From Candidatus Thiodiazotropha taylori (GTDB lineage: Bacteria > Pseudomonadota > Gammaproteobacteria > Chromatiales > Chromatiaceae): DNA of 11,921 nt. The stretch covers positions 1 through 11,921 of the forward strand of contig JAHRHW010000101.1 of NCBI GenBank assembly GCA_019100305.1. Direction: 5' to 3'. Under the pieces are notes generated by a model. That model was not told the DNA's origin and ran no database searches. It saw only the letters and a list, made by a program, of their open reading frames with translations. The position numbers and the translations under genes are program-made. Below, piece after piece: positions 1-7,085 of this stretch (its first letter is position 1; the number at the start of each line of letters is the position of its first letter).

Positions 1-1
1 A

Positions 2-1576
2 TTGGTCAACGACTATGGTGGATTTCTGCGTAAGGCCTCCACCACCATCTACCATTTACGACGAAAACATCATCAGCAGATTAAACAGATCATCTCAAGC
101 ATCCATCAGGTTAAGCTGTTTCATGACCTGCCCACAAATGATTTCAAGATCATTGCGCCTTCAGTCCGAGTGGTTACTTTTCACAAGGGAGAGACGATCT
201 TCCGTAAAGGGGATCCGGCGGATACTTTCTATATCATCGATGAGGGTGGTGTCGATCTGTTCAGAACCGAAGCCGGTGAGCAGAATACCATTCAACTACA
301 GGGTTTCGATGTGTTTGGTTGGTACCCCTGTTTGACCTCGACGCCGAATACACTGAATGCGGTGGCCAGCCGCGAAACCCGGGTCTGGATGATACCCAAG
401 CATGCCATCGATACCCTACTGATCAACTCACCCCATTTTCAACAGGAGGTTCATCTGTTGCTGCGCAGTGGAGAGCTGCAACACTACCTGGAGCAGCAGC
501 ACCTGATGCAGGTCGATGAAATAGAGCGCTGGACCGACCGGGCGGTCCGGGAATTGATTCGCCGTGGTGTGGTGCCCCCTGCGGTTGAAGTCAACCGCAA
601 TACCGCTGAGATATTGGAGCGTTTCAATCAGATCAATCGCCTGCCAATGCTCGCCGAGTTGCCTGAAGAGGAGCAGATGCTGATAGGACGAGCTCTGATT
701 TACAAACGCTATCAGCGTGGCGATACGCTGTTTCTGCAACATACCCGTGCCGATCGCCTGTTCATACTCGATACCGGTGAAGTCAACCTGATCGATCCAG
801 AGACTCCGTTGCAAAAGACCGCAGTGCTGCACGCCAATGACGCCTTCGGTACCTTCTCACTGCTCACCGGCGCCCGTCACTCGGTGACGGCGGTGGCGGC
901 CGAGGATATTGGTCTGTGGGAGTTGCGGCGGCGTGATTTTCTCGCTCTGCTGGGTAGTGCGCCGGTTTTGGCGGAACGCTATCGTGAGTTTATCCAAATG
1001 GGTGGCGCAAGGGACTATCTGCAGAGTCGGCACCTGAACAGCGAACAGTCACAACGCTGGACCAGGCAGGCCCTCAGGTGTATCGATACCGGTGAAGAGT
1101 TGCCCTCTGCTGCGGATGTGGCCAGGGATCTGCATGCCAACAAGGCGGCCCCACTGGCCATCTGGCTGGGCCTTACCCTTGACGGCGTACCGGAGTCATT
1201 GGTGATCGGCTCCAGCCTGATCAATGCAGGGGTCAGCATCTCACTGATCGCCGGTCTCTTTCTGGCCAACTTTCCGGAGGCTCTCTCCAGTTCCTGCGGC
1301 ATGAAAGAGCAGGGATTCAAATTCAAAAGGATCTTCTTGATGTGGTTTTCACTGATGGTTCTGACTGGGGTGGGGGCAGCGATGGGTAACATCTTTTTTG
1401 TCAATGCCTCACCAGCCCTTTTTGCCTTTGTGGAAGGTGTTGCAGCGGGGGCGATGTTGACCATGATTGCCGAGACCATGTTGCCTGAGGCCTACTTCAA
1501 GGGAGGCTCGGTGGTAGGGATGTCGACCCTCTGCGGCTTTCTCACCGCGATCTTCTTCAAGACCTTGGAGGTCTGA
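2..1576 (+). CDS. ZIP-like membrane protein with two tandem cyclic-nucleotide-binding-like domains (5'-truncated by window)
   Basis: The frame is open from the window edge, so the N-terminus lies outside; the TTG at base 2 is probably not the true start. In the visible 524 residues there is a first CNB-like beta-roll at about 36-150 (KGETIFRKGDPADTFYIID), a helical linker, a second CNB-like domain at about 212-330, a second linker, and then five hydrophobic segments at about 384-408, 411-430, 443-466, 470-493 and 503-522. The first two carry DGVPES and ANFPEA, which occupy the place of the HNxPEG-type metal motifs of ZIP transporter helices 4 and 5. The CNB domains therefore seem to sit in the large cytoplasmic loop between ZIP helices 3 and 4, with helices 1-3 upstream of the window. 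Both phosphate-binding cassettes are degenerate: neither has the Glu and Arg that grip cyclic nucleotide. A regulated transporter or a signalling membrane protein is inferred; substrate is unknown. No clear terminator follows. Confidence 0.8.
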   Translation: MVNDYGGFLRKASTTIYHLRRKHHQQIKQIISSIHQVKLFHDLPTNDFKIIAPSVRVVTFHKGETIFRKGDPADTFYIIDEGGVDLFRTEAGEQNTIQLQGFDVFGWYPCLTSTPNTLNAVASRETRVWMIPKHAIDTLLINSPHFQQEVHLLLRSGELQHYLEQQHLMQVDEIERWTDRAVRELIRRGVVPPAVEVNRNTAEILERFNQINRLPMLAELPEEEQMLIGRALIYKRYQRGDTLFLQHTRADRLFILDTGEVNLIDPETPLQKTAVLHANDAFGTFSLLTGARHSVTAVAAEDIGLWELRRRDFLALLGSAPVLAERYREFIQMGGARDYLQSRHLNSEQSQRWTRQALRCIDTGEELPSAADVARDLHANKAAPLAIWLGLTLDGVPESLVIGSSLINAGVSISLIAGLFLANFPEALSSSCGMKEQGFKFKRIFLMWFSLMVLTGVGAAMGNIFFVNASPALFAFVEGVAAGAMLTMIAETMLPEAYFKGGSVVGMSTLCGFLTAIFFKTLEV

Positions 1577-1682
1577 ATCGATGCAAAACACAATGCTTAT
1601 CTCTTTAATGATTGATTCTTGATCTGTAAATAGCGGGGTACTAGTCTTGATGAGTAAGTAAAAATAATCATCGTTTAGTTCT

Positions 1683-2186
1683 TTGATCAACAAAATACCG
1701 AATAGAACTTCCAGAAGTGAAATACTGATCGCATTCGCGCTCTGTTCACTCTTACTGGGTCTGTTTTACTACTGGTTGCTGCGCGTGCCGGATAGCGCAT
1801 TTTTGTTATCCGTTATTCCAGAGAATCGCTCCATTGTGGTTGACTCAAGCCTGGCAGCATCCGTCGGATGGTTACCCACGTTTCTCCATGTTTTCTCCTT
1901 TTCTATTCTCACGGTTCTGGTGCTGGGAGATCGAGCCACCAACTTCTCATGCGCTTTATGGGCCATAGTCAATGCAGGTTTTGAGGTGGGACAGGCGCTA
2001 CCCGATGATCGGATTGTTCGGTTGCCTGAGTTTCTGAATCTGCATCAATACCTTGTCAGCGGGACATTCAGTTATCTCGATCTTATGGCCTGTCTATTGG
2101 GCGCTGTCGTGGCCTGGCTGCTGCTCAGCTCCATATCAACAGGCCGAAGCCAAAAACAGTCTGATCATGAAACGGCCGTACCATAG
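1683..2186 (+). CDS. Small VanZ-like integral membrane protein
   Basis: This 167-residue protein has about four membrane segments (roughly 13-32, 66-82, 88-104 and 131-150) and a polar C-terminal tail. The pattern H69 in the second segment, FEVGQ (E101, Q104) at the end of the third, and GTFSYLDLMACLLGA (D133) leading into the last segment resembles VanZ-family proteins, in which His, Glu/Gln and Asp occur at those places. The biochemical function of that family is not well established. The start is TTG at 1683: an in-frame TAA lies only 18 bases upstream and no ATG exists before the first membrane segment, but no good ribosome-binding site is visible, so the start is uncertain. The gene is followed after 25 bases by the exported repeat protein on the same strand and could be co-transcribed with it. 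The 106-base gap before it holds no promoter that I would call. Family assignment is moderate. Confidence 0.6.
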   Translation: MINKIPNRTSRSEILIAFALCSLLLGLFYYWLLRVPDSAFLLSVIPENRSIVVDSSLAASVGWLPTFLHVFSFSILTVLVLGDRATNFSCALWAIVNAGFEVGQALPDDRIVRLPEFLNLHQYLVSGTFSYLDLMACLLGAVVAWLLLSSISTGRSQKQSDHETAVP

Positions 2187-2211
2187 GTCATCAATCCGAG
2201 AGATTGGAACT

Positions 2212-3924
2212 ATGCTTAGCAATCAACATAATGCACCTGAAAATAGCGCTCGAAACTCACCGTTGCTGTTGATCAGGCTTCTTCTGTTCAGCATTGTGTT
2301 GGTGCTTGGCATAGTCAGCATCATGGCCTCAGGCGGCGGTGGTAAGGATACCTATCCGGTGGGTGGTATTGAGGTGTTTATCAGTGGTCAGGGGAAGGTG
2401 ACTGGCGATGGCATCGATTGTCCCAGTGATTGCCGTGAAAACTATGATTTTGAATTGGGTGATGAGGTTGATTCACTTGAAAAACCAATGTCCGCCAATC
2501 CTTATATTGATTACAGACTTGACGCGGCTGCATCATCCCCGTCGTTCAGCGGTGAAGGTGAGGTCATCAGTGTTGAGTCCGGAGATGCGATCTCGGTAAC
2601 CGTTGTATTTGTCGAGTTGAATGACGATGAGGGTATGCCTTTGGAACTCAGCGTCTCTGTTGGGGGGCGGGTTGTGGCTGATCCGGGGCAACGAATTTGC
2701 GATGCGGAAACAACAGCATCATCCTGTAACCATCGGGTTGCAGATGCTGTTGTCGACAGCAACATAACTGGTCGAACTCTAAAACGCCGAACGATCAACC
2801 TGCAGGCGATCCCCTATTCAGGCTATGCATTTGCCGGTTGGCAAGGCGACTGCAGCGGTAGTGAAGCAGAGCAAGAACATATCCTGGGTGGGCCTGATGA
2901 TCCAATGGCACTCAGTTGCAGTGCACTGTTCGAGGCTGTGCCTGTGGCTGACTATACGCTCAGCGTGCCTGAGCCTGCCGAGGGCGGTTCCATCGCCAGT
3001 ATCTCCGGTGCGATCAACTGTCCGGGCACTTGCTCAGCGAGCATTCCCGCCGACACGGAGGTTGAGCTTTTCTACAACCTTGATGGTGGCTTCCAGTTTG
3101 GCGGTTGGAGCGGCGATACGGAAAGTTGCAGTGGGAACGGTACCTCTGTGACATTCACCATGACCAGTGATACCACCTGTAGTGGCAGTTTTATCGCGGA
3201 TAGCGAGACGCTCTATACGGTCAGCCTTACTGCCCCGGAAAACGGCACTGTGACCAGTGCTGGAAACGAGTTGAATTGTGGTACTACCTGCAGTCACGAT
3301 TTCCCCGAGAGCGCCAGTCCGGTGACGCTCACCGCCACACCCGACACGGGCTATGAATTTTCCAGTTGGGGGGGAGATTGCGCATCGGCTAGCACCAATA
3401 TGGCTGAACTGGTATTGGATGGAAACAAGAGCTGCACGGTGAGTTTTACCGTCCTCGACAGTGATGGTGACGGTGTGGCCGAGAATCTGGATAACTGTCC
3501 GGTGGTGGCAAATGCGGACCAGTTGGATAGCGATGGGGATGGGGCCGGGGATCTCTGTGAGCTGACAGGGACTTGGGATTTTCGTACGGAAGTGACTGTT
3601 GCGACCGGGGGTTGCAGCGGTGAGGTAGGTAACTCGGATAACTATACCATCGACATTGATCAGAACGGGCAAAACGTCACCCTGAGTGGTTTTCTCGGTG
3701 TCGCGACGAATGTGCTTCAGGGGAGCGTGGATGGAAGCACACTTCTCTACTCAGGCAGTTATCCTGAAGATGGTGGCACCACAACCCAGGAGCGTACCGA
3801 ACTCACCATCGATTGGAATCCACCCTTGTCCATGTCCGGTACCGAGCAGTGGAGCTGGACCGATGGCAGCTCGACTTGCCCATCGGGTAACGAATCTGAA
3901 ATCAATGCCACATTTCGCAATTGA
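2212..3924 (+). CDS. Exported, N-terminally anchored protein with cysteine-paired bacterial repeats and a thrombospondin type 3 segment
   Basis: I chose ATG at 2212 (570 residues) because it puts a short basic stretch directly before the hydrophobic segment at about 18-39; an in-frame ATG at 2167 overlaps the preceding gene and is the alternative. The hydrophobic stretch ends in SIMASGGGGKD, which looks like a lipoprotein signal with Gly-rich linker except that the lipobox Cys is Ser, so membrane anchoring by the uncleaved helix, or cleavage after MAS by signal peptidase I, is more likely than lipidation. Then follow about four divergent InlB B-repeat-like units (about 51-134, 144-243, 247-329, 334-414), recognisable by GxF..WxGDC and paired Cys. 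Residues 415-449 form a thrombospondin type 3 calcium-binding segment with two DSDGDG motifs and two Cys. The last ~120 residues are beta-rich with two Cys and no family that I recognise. Location is predicted periplasmic or surface. Role unknown; adhesion or ligand binding is only a guess. Confidence 0.82.
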   Translation: MLSNQHNAPENSARNSPLLLIRLLLFSIVLVLGIVSIMASGGGGKDTYPVGGIEVFISGQGKVTGDGIDCPSDCRENYDFELGDEVDSLEKPMSANPYIDYRLDAAASSPSFSGEGEVISVESGDAISVTVVFVELNDDEGMPLELSVSVGGRVVADPGQRICDAETTASSCNHRVADAVVDSNITGRTLKRRTINLQAIPYSGYAFAGWQGDCSGSEAEQEHILGGPDDPMALSCSALFEAVPVADYTLSVPEPAEGGSIASISGAINCPGTCSASIPADTEVELFYNLDGGFQFGGWSGDTESCSGNGTSVTFTMTSDTTCSGSFIADSETLYTVSLTAPENGTVTSAGNELNCGTTCSHDFPESASPVTLTATPDTGYEFSSWGGDCASASTNMAELVLDGNKSCTVSFTVLDSDGDGVAENLDNCPVVANADQLDSDGDGAGDLCELTGTWDFRTEVTVATGGCSGEVGNSDNYTIDIDQNGQNVTLSGFLGVATNVLQGSVDGSTLLYSGSYPEDGGTTTQERTELTIDWNPPLSMSGTEQWSWTDGSSTCPSGNESEINATFRN

Positions 3925-3953
3925 TCAGATCGATTCCAGCGGTGGATCTTGTG

Positions 3954-3983
3954 AGCGGGAAAAGCCTTGAGCGGCTCCCCGCT
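3954..3983. terminator. Nested hairpin between convergent genes, possible bidirectional terminator
   Basis: AGCGGG (3954-3959) pairs with CCCGCT (3978-3983), and inside it AGCC (3963-3966) pairs with GGCT (3973-3976), giving a 30-base nested stem. It lies between the ends of two convergent genes, the exported repeat protein and moaA, where a shared terminator would be expected. No T-run follows on either strand, so an intrinsic terminator in the strict sense is not supported. Confidence 0.35.
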
Positions 3984-4001
3984 TGATGCAAGCTCTGAGG
4001 A

Positions 4002-4976
4002 TCAGCCACCCAAGGCTGACATGGGGCGAATGATGGCCGTTGGGGTTTCGTTGAAATGGTGTCGTTCCGGCTTGCGGGCGATGGCGGATCGGATCGCCTG
4101 TTGCAAAGTCTCATCCGAGGCTCCCTGACGGAGCAGGGGGCGTAACGCCAACTTGTCCTCCTGACCGAGACAGAGATGGAGATCACCGCTCACGGATACC
4201 CTGACCCGGTTGCAGGTTTCACAAAAGTGTTGTGACTGAGGGGTGATGAAGCCGATCACCAGACCGCTGTCATCAACCTGGAAGTAACGCGCAGGTCCGC
4301 TGCCTTGCATGGCGGCGGCTTGCAGTTTGTAGCGCCGGCGCAGGCGGGCTTCGACCTCAGTGAGTGGTATGTAACGCTCAGTTGCCGCCTGTCCGCCTTC
4401 CCCCACCGGCATGGTTTCGATGAAACGCAGTGTCAGATTATGCGCCAGGCAGTAGTCAACCATCGACTCGACTTCATCGTCGTTGAGTCCACGCATTACC
4501 ACCATGTTGATTTTGATCGGTGAGAGGCCGGTGGCTCCGGCGGCCTCGATACCCGCCAGAACCGGCTGCAGACGACTGCCAGTGATCTGCTTGAATTTAC
4601 CCTCATCGAGGGAGTCGAGACTGATATTGAGTCGTGTCACACCGGCCTGACTCAAGGGCTCGGCGTACTGATCCAGGCGCGATGCATTGGTGCTCAGGGA
4701 GAGCTCTTCTATGCCCGCTACAGCGGCGATGCGCGAAGCGATCTCTGTCAGCTCCTTGCGTACCAGGGGTTCTCCACCGGTAAGCCTCACATGCCGGACA
4801 CCCAGCGCGGCGAATTGGGCGACCAGGCGTTCTGTCTCAGCAGGCGTCAACCAGTCATCGGGCGTTTCAAAGCCACGATGACTCTTTGGCAGACAATAGA
4901 AGCAGCGGAAGTCACAGCGATCTGTGACAGACAGGCGCAGATAATCGATCTTTCTTCCGAATGGGTCGTTTAACAT
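4002..4976 (-). CDS. moaA: GTP 3',8-cyclase MoaA, molybdenum cofactor biosynthesis
   Basis: A radical-SAM enzyme that converts GTP to (8S)-3',8-cyclo-7,8-dihydroguanosine 5'-triphosphate, the first step of molybdopterin synthesis, together with MoaC. The 324-residue protein is full length for the family. It shows the N-terminal radical-SAM cluster CxxxCxxC (C21, C25, C28, in CDFRCFYC), the SAM-binding GGEP at 67-70, the second cluster CxxC-x13-C (C252, C255, C269) and the conserved C-terminal Gly-Gly. The ATG is preceded by GAGG with a 5-base spacer. It starts 74 bp after napC on the same strand. Because NapA needs Mo-bisMGD, this placement makes functional sense, and read-through from the nap operon is likely. 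A TACAAT sequence at 5003-4998 (-) could be a -10 box for an independent promoter, but no convincing -35 accompanies it. No other moa or moe gene is in the window. Confidence 0.96.
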   Translation of the reverse strand: MLNDPFGRKIDYLRLSVTDRCDFRCFYCLPKSHRGFETPDDWLTPAETERLVAQFAALGVRHVRLTGGEPLVRKELTEIASRIAAVAGIEELSLSTNASRLDQYAEPLSQAGVTRLNISLDSLDEGKFKQITGSRLQPVLAGIEAAGATGLSPIKINMVVMRGLNDDEVESMVDYCLAHNLTLRFIETMPVGEGGQAATERYIPLTEVEARLRRRYKLQAAAMQGSGPARYFQVDDSGLVIGFITPQSQHFCETCNRVRVSVSGDLHLCLGQEDKLALRPLLRQGASDETLQQAIRSAIARKPERHHFNETPTAIIRPMSALGG

Positions 4977-5050
4977 GCTTGCCTCTTGGTTGGTTGTATT
5001 GTAGTTACCTGCAAGTCATCCGCTTATCATTCAAAAACAACCGTTCAATG

Positions 5051-5623
5051 TCAATATTCGGCATTTGGGTCGAAACCCTCGGGCAATGAATGAGCAATAC
5101 CTTTATGGCAGTCGATACAGGTCTTCTGGGGCTCGTTGCCATCCACTGCATCCCAGTAGTGGGGATCGTGCTGTTCAGAGCTGCGCGGCGCCTGTTTGTC
5201 CAGGTCCATGGAGATGAACTTGTGACAGTTGCGACACTCCCGTGAGTCTGTCTTTTTCATTGAACGCCAGACGTTTTGTGCCAGTTCCAGGCGTTTGGCT
5301 TCATATTTCTCCGGCGTGTCGATGGTCCCCAGCACTTTGTGATAGAGCTCATTGGTCGCCTGAATCTTGCGTACGAACTTATGTATCCACTCTTTGGGTA
5401 CATGGCAATCCGGACAGGTGGCACGTACGCCGGTCCGGTTGGTGAAATGGACTGTTTCCTGAAGCTCCTGATAGACGGTGTTTTCCATCTCGTGGCAGGA
5501 GATACAGAACTCCTCCGTGTTAGTCATCTCCATGGCCGTGTTGAAGCCACCCCAGAGTAAGATACCGGCAATGATGCCAACACCCACCAGGAACAGTCCG
5601 CTACGCTTTTTACTCTCACTCAT
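5051..5623 (-). CDS. napC: NapC, membrane-anchored tetrahaem c-type cytochrome
   Basis: NapC takes electrons from the quinol pool and passes them to NapB-NapA in the periplasm. The 190-residue protein has one N-terminal membrane anchor (about 9-27) and four CxxCH haem-binding motifs: CISCH (40-44), CPDCH (70-74), CRNCH (130-134) and CIDCH (169-173). This is the NapC/NirT family plan and usual length. The Met after CISCHEM (M46) is in the place of the Met that serves as a haem ligand in NrfH-type relatives; ligation here is inference only. The ATG has only a weak upstream ribosome-binding sequence (GGTG). It lies 75 bp after napB, and that gap carries a strong hairpin, so napC may be expressed at a different level from napB. 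It is the last nap gene of the operon and is followed by moaA. Confidence 0.96.
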   Translation of the reverse strand: MSESKKRSGLFLVGVGIIAGILLWGGFNTAMEMTNTEEFCISCHEMENTVYQELQETVHFTNRTGVRATCPDCHVPKEWIHKFVRKIQATNELYHKVLGTIDTPEKYEAKRLELAQNVWRSMKKTDSRECRNCHKFISMDLDKQAPRSSEQHDPHYWDAVDGNEPQKTCIDCHKGIAHSLPEGFDPNAEY

Positions 5624-5659
5624 TATTACACCAGATTATTGATCAACTACTTGTTACAC

Positions 5660-5693
5660 GGTTGGGTGTCCGCTTAAAGAGCGGTACCCAACC
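5660..5693 (-). repeat. Strong hairpin in the napB-napC gap
   Basis: GGTTGGGT (5660-5667) pairs perfectly with ACCCAACC (5686-5693). After a small internal bulge, CCGCT (5670-5674) pairs with AGCGG (5680-5684) around a 5-base loop. The structure begins only a few bases after the napB stop when read in the direction of transcription. It has no following T-run, so it is more likely an mRNA-stabilising, processing or attenuating element than a simple terminator. Confidence 0.7.
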
Positions 5694-5698
5694 AACTT

Positions 5699-6124
5699 CT
5701 ATTTGGCACCTTGAAAGTTGTTTTGCACCAGCGGATCTGCGCCCATTTGAGCGGCATGGCACTGGGTACAAAAGTAGCGCCGGCTGGAGAGGGTCTTCAG
5801 CATCTTGCCGTCACGGTCCAGATAGTGGCTGTCACCAACTCTGGGAGCCTTCTCTTTTTCATAGGTTGTTTCGCTGTGGCACTTCATGCAACCGTTGTTT
5901 TTCAGGTTGATGACGTATTTGTCCACTTCATGAGGCACCATGGGCGGTTGCAGTTTGAAGCTGCGTTCGATGCCTCCTTTAATATTGACAATCTTCATGT
6001 TGGCGGGTTTTTTCGCCATCGTATCCAGCTTGTCGCCCCGCAAGGATTGCACATCAGCCAGGACAGCTGTGGACAGGAATATGGCTGCTAGTGCCGCAAT
6101 GGTTTTTAATGCGATCTTTTTCAT
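5699..6124 (-). CDS. napB: NapB, periplasmic dihaem cytochrome c subunit of nitrate reductase
   Basis: NapB is the small electron-transfer subunit that forms the NapAB complex and relays electrons from NapC or other donors to NapA. I place the start at ATG 6124 (141 residues), not at the two upstream ATGs in the same frame, because GGAG lies 6 bases before it and it starts directly with a signal peptide: MKK, hydrophobic core, and predicted cleavage at VLA|DV after residue 23. Two haem motifs are seen, CMKCH (79-83) and CTQCH (119-123). H65 in PPMVPHEVDKY and H100 in GDSHYLDRDG match the distal haem-ligand histidines known in NapB. The size agrees with the family. It lies 51 bp after napH. 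Confidence 0.96.
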   Translation of the reverse strand: MKKIALKTIAALAAIFLSTAVLADVQSLRGDKLDTMAKKPANMKIVNIKGGIERSFKLQPPMVPHEVDKYVINLKNNGCMKCHSETTYEKEKAPRVGDSHYLDRDGKMLKTLSSRRYFCTQCHAAQMGADPLVQNNFQGAK

Positions 6125-6175
6125 ACCTTTCTCCATCATCACTCTCTAGATTCAGAAATTGTTTGGAACTGCCAG

Positions 6176-7084
6176 TCAGGCTTGAGCGCCCTGACTGATT
6201 TCACCTTCGCGTTTTAAGCCGTCATTTTTTTTGGCGTGACGACCGCCATAACTGAAAACGTCTTTGGCGCAGATATCGATACAGCGCCCGCAATTGGTAC
6301 AGTCGGATGAGAGGATTACCGGGGTCGCCCCCTGCTTCTCACCTTTCAGCGCCGGTTTGATGACCTGGGGCTCGGGACAGACCACATAACACTCCATACA
6401 GTCGTTGCAGGCCTGGCGTTCAAGTGCATTGACCCTGAGTAGGCTTTTACTGCCCACCAGATTGTAGAAAGCACCTACTGGACAGATGTGTCCACACCAG
6501 CCATCTTTGGCAACGATCAGATCGAATAGAAAGATGCCCAGCACCATCACCCAGGCAGCCCCCATGCCGAAGACGATTCCCCGGAACATCATGGAGACCG
6601 GATTGACCAGCTCCCAGATGATGCCCCCGGTGACCAGCAGCGGCAGAATCAGGGTCAGGGCCAGCATCCAATAGCGTGTGCTGCGGGAGAACTGGGAGTT
6701 GCTTCTGATGCCCAGTTTGCGGCGCAGCCAGGCGGCCAGGTCGGTCACCATGTTGACCGGGCAGACCCAGGAGCAGTAGACCCGGCCACCGACCAGGAAA
6801 TAGAACGCCAGCACGATCACCACACCGATGATGGCCGCCGTCTCCGGCACTACCCCCGATAGGCTCGCCTGCAACAACACATAGGGATCGGTCAGCGGCA
6901 GTACGTCCAAGGTCAGACTGGAAGCCAGATTACCCTTGACGATCCAGAGACCGAACCAGGGGCCCGTGAGAAACAGGGCAAGAATGCCGAGCTGACTGAT
7001 TCGTCTGAGGATCAGGTATTTATGGGACTTCAACCAGCCTTTGGCCGCGATAGCATCGTCACCCAATGTCGTCATATCCACCAT
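6176..7084 (-). CDS. napH: NapH, membrane ferredoxin-type quinol dehydrogenase component
   Basis: NapH is an integral membrane iron-sulfur protein that with NapG forms an alternative route from quinol to the Nap system. From ATG 7084 (302 residues) there are four membrane segments (about 31-49, 81-99, 139-158, 171-192). The membrane-associated CxxxCP motifs CSWVCP (C104, C108) and CGHICP (C197, C201) are present, and the C-terminal cytoplasmic tail carries two 4Fe-4S ferredoxin motifs, C226/C229/C232/C236 and C262/C265/C268/C272. I chose ATG 7084 because it begins one base after the napG stop, giving tight coupling; the frame stays open upstream to 7159 but that would overlap napG by about 25 codons and adds a basic, non-conserved stretch. 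ATG 7075 is a second option. It is followed 51 bp later by napB. Confidence 0.94.
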   Translation of the reverse strand: MVDMTTLGDDAIAAKGWLKSHKYLILRRISQLGILALFLTGPWFGLWIVKGNLASSLTLDVLPLTDPYVLLQASLSGVVPETAAIIGVVIVLAFYFLVGGRVYCSWVCPVNMVTDLAAWLRRKLGIRSNSQFSRSTRYWMLALTLILPLLVTGGIIWELVNPVSMMFRGIVFGMGAAWVMVLGIFLFDLIVAKDGWCGHICPVGAFYNLVGSKSLLRVNALERQACNDCMECYVVCPEPQVIKPALKGEKQGATPVILSSDCTNCGRCIDICAKDVFSYGGRHAKKNDGLKREGEISQGAQA

Positions 7085-7085
7085 G

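Noticed and set aside
1683..1690. TTGATCAA palindromes here and at 5639-5646 as FNR sites
   Set aside because: The half-sites abut or overlap without the four-base spacer of TTGAT-N4-ATCAA, so they do not match the FNR consensus.
4992..5042. GGTTGT/ACAACC inverted repeat in the napC-moaA gap as a terminator
   Set aside because: The stem is only 6 bp with a 39-base loop and no T-run, which is too weak to call.
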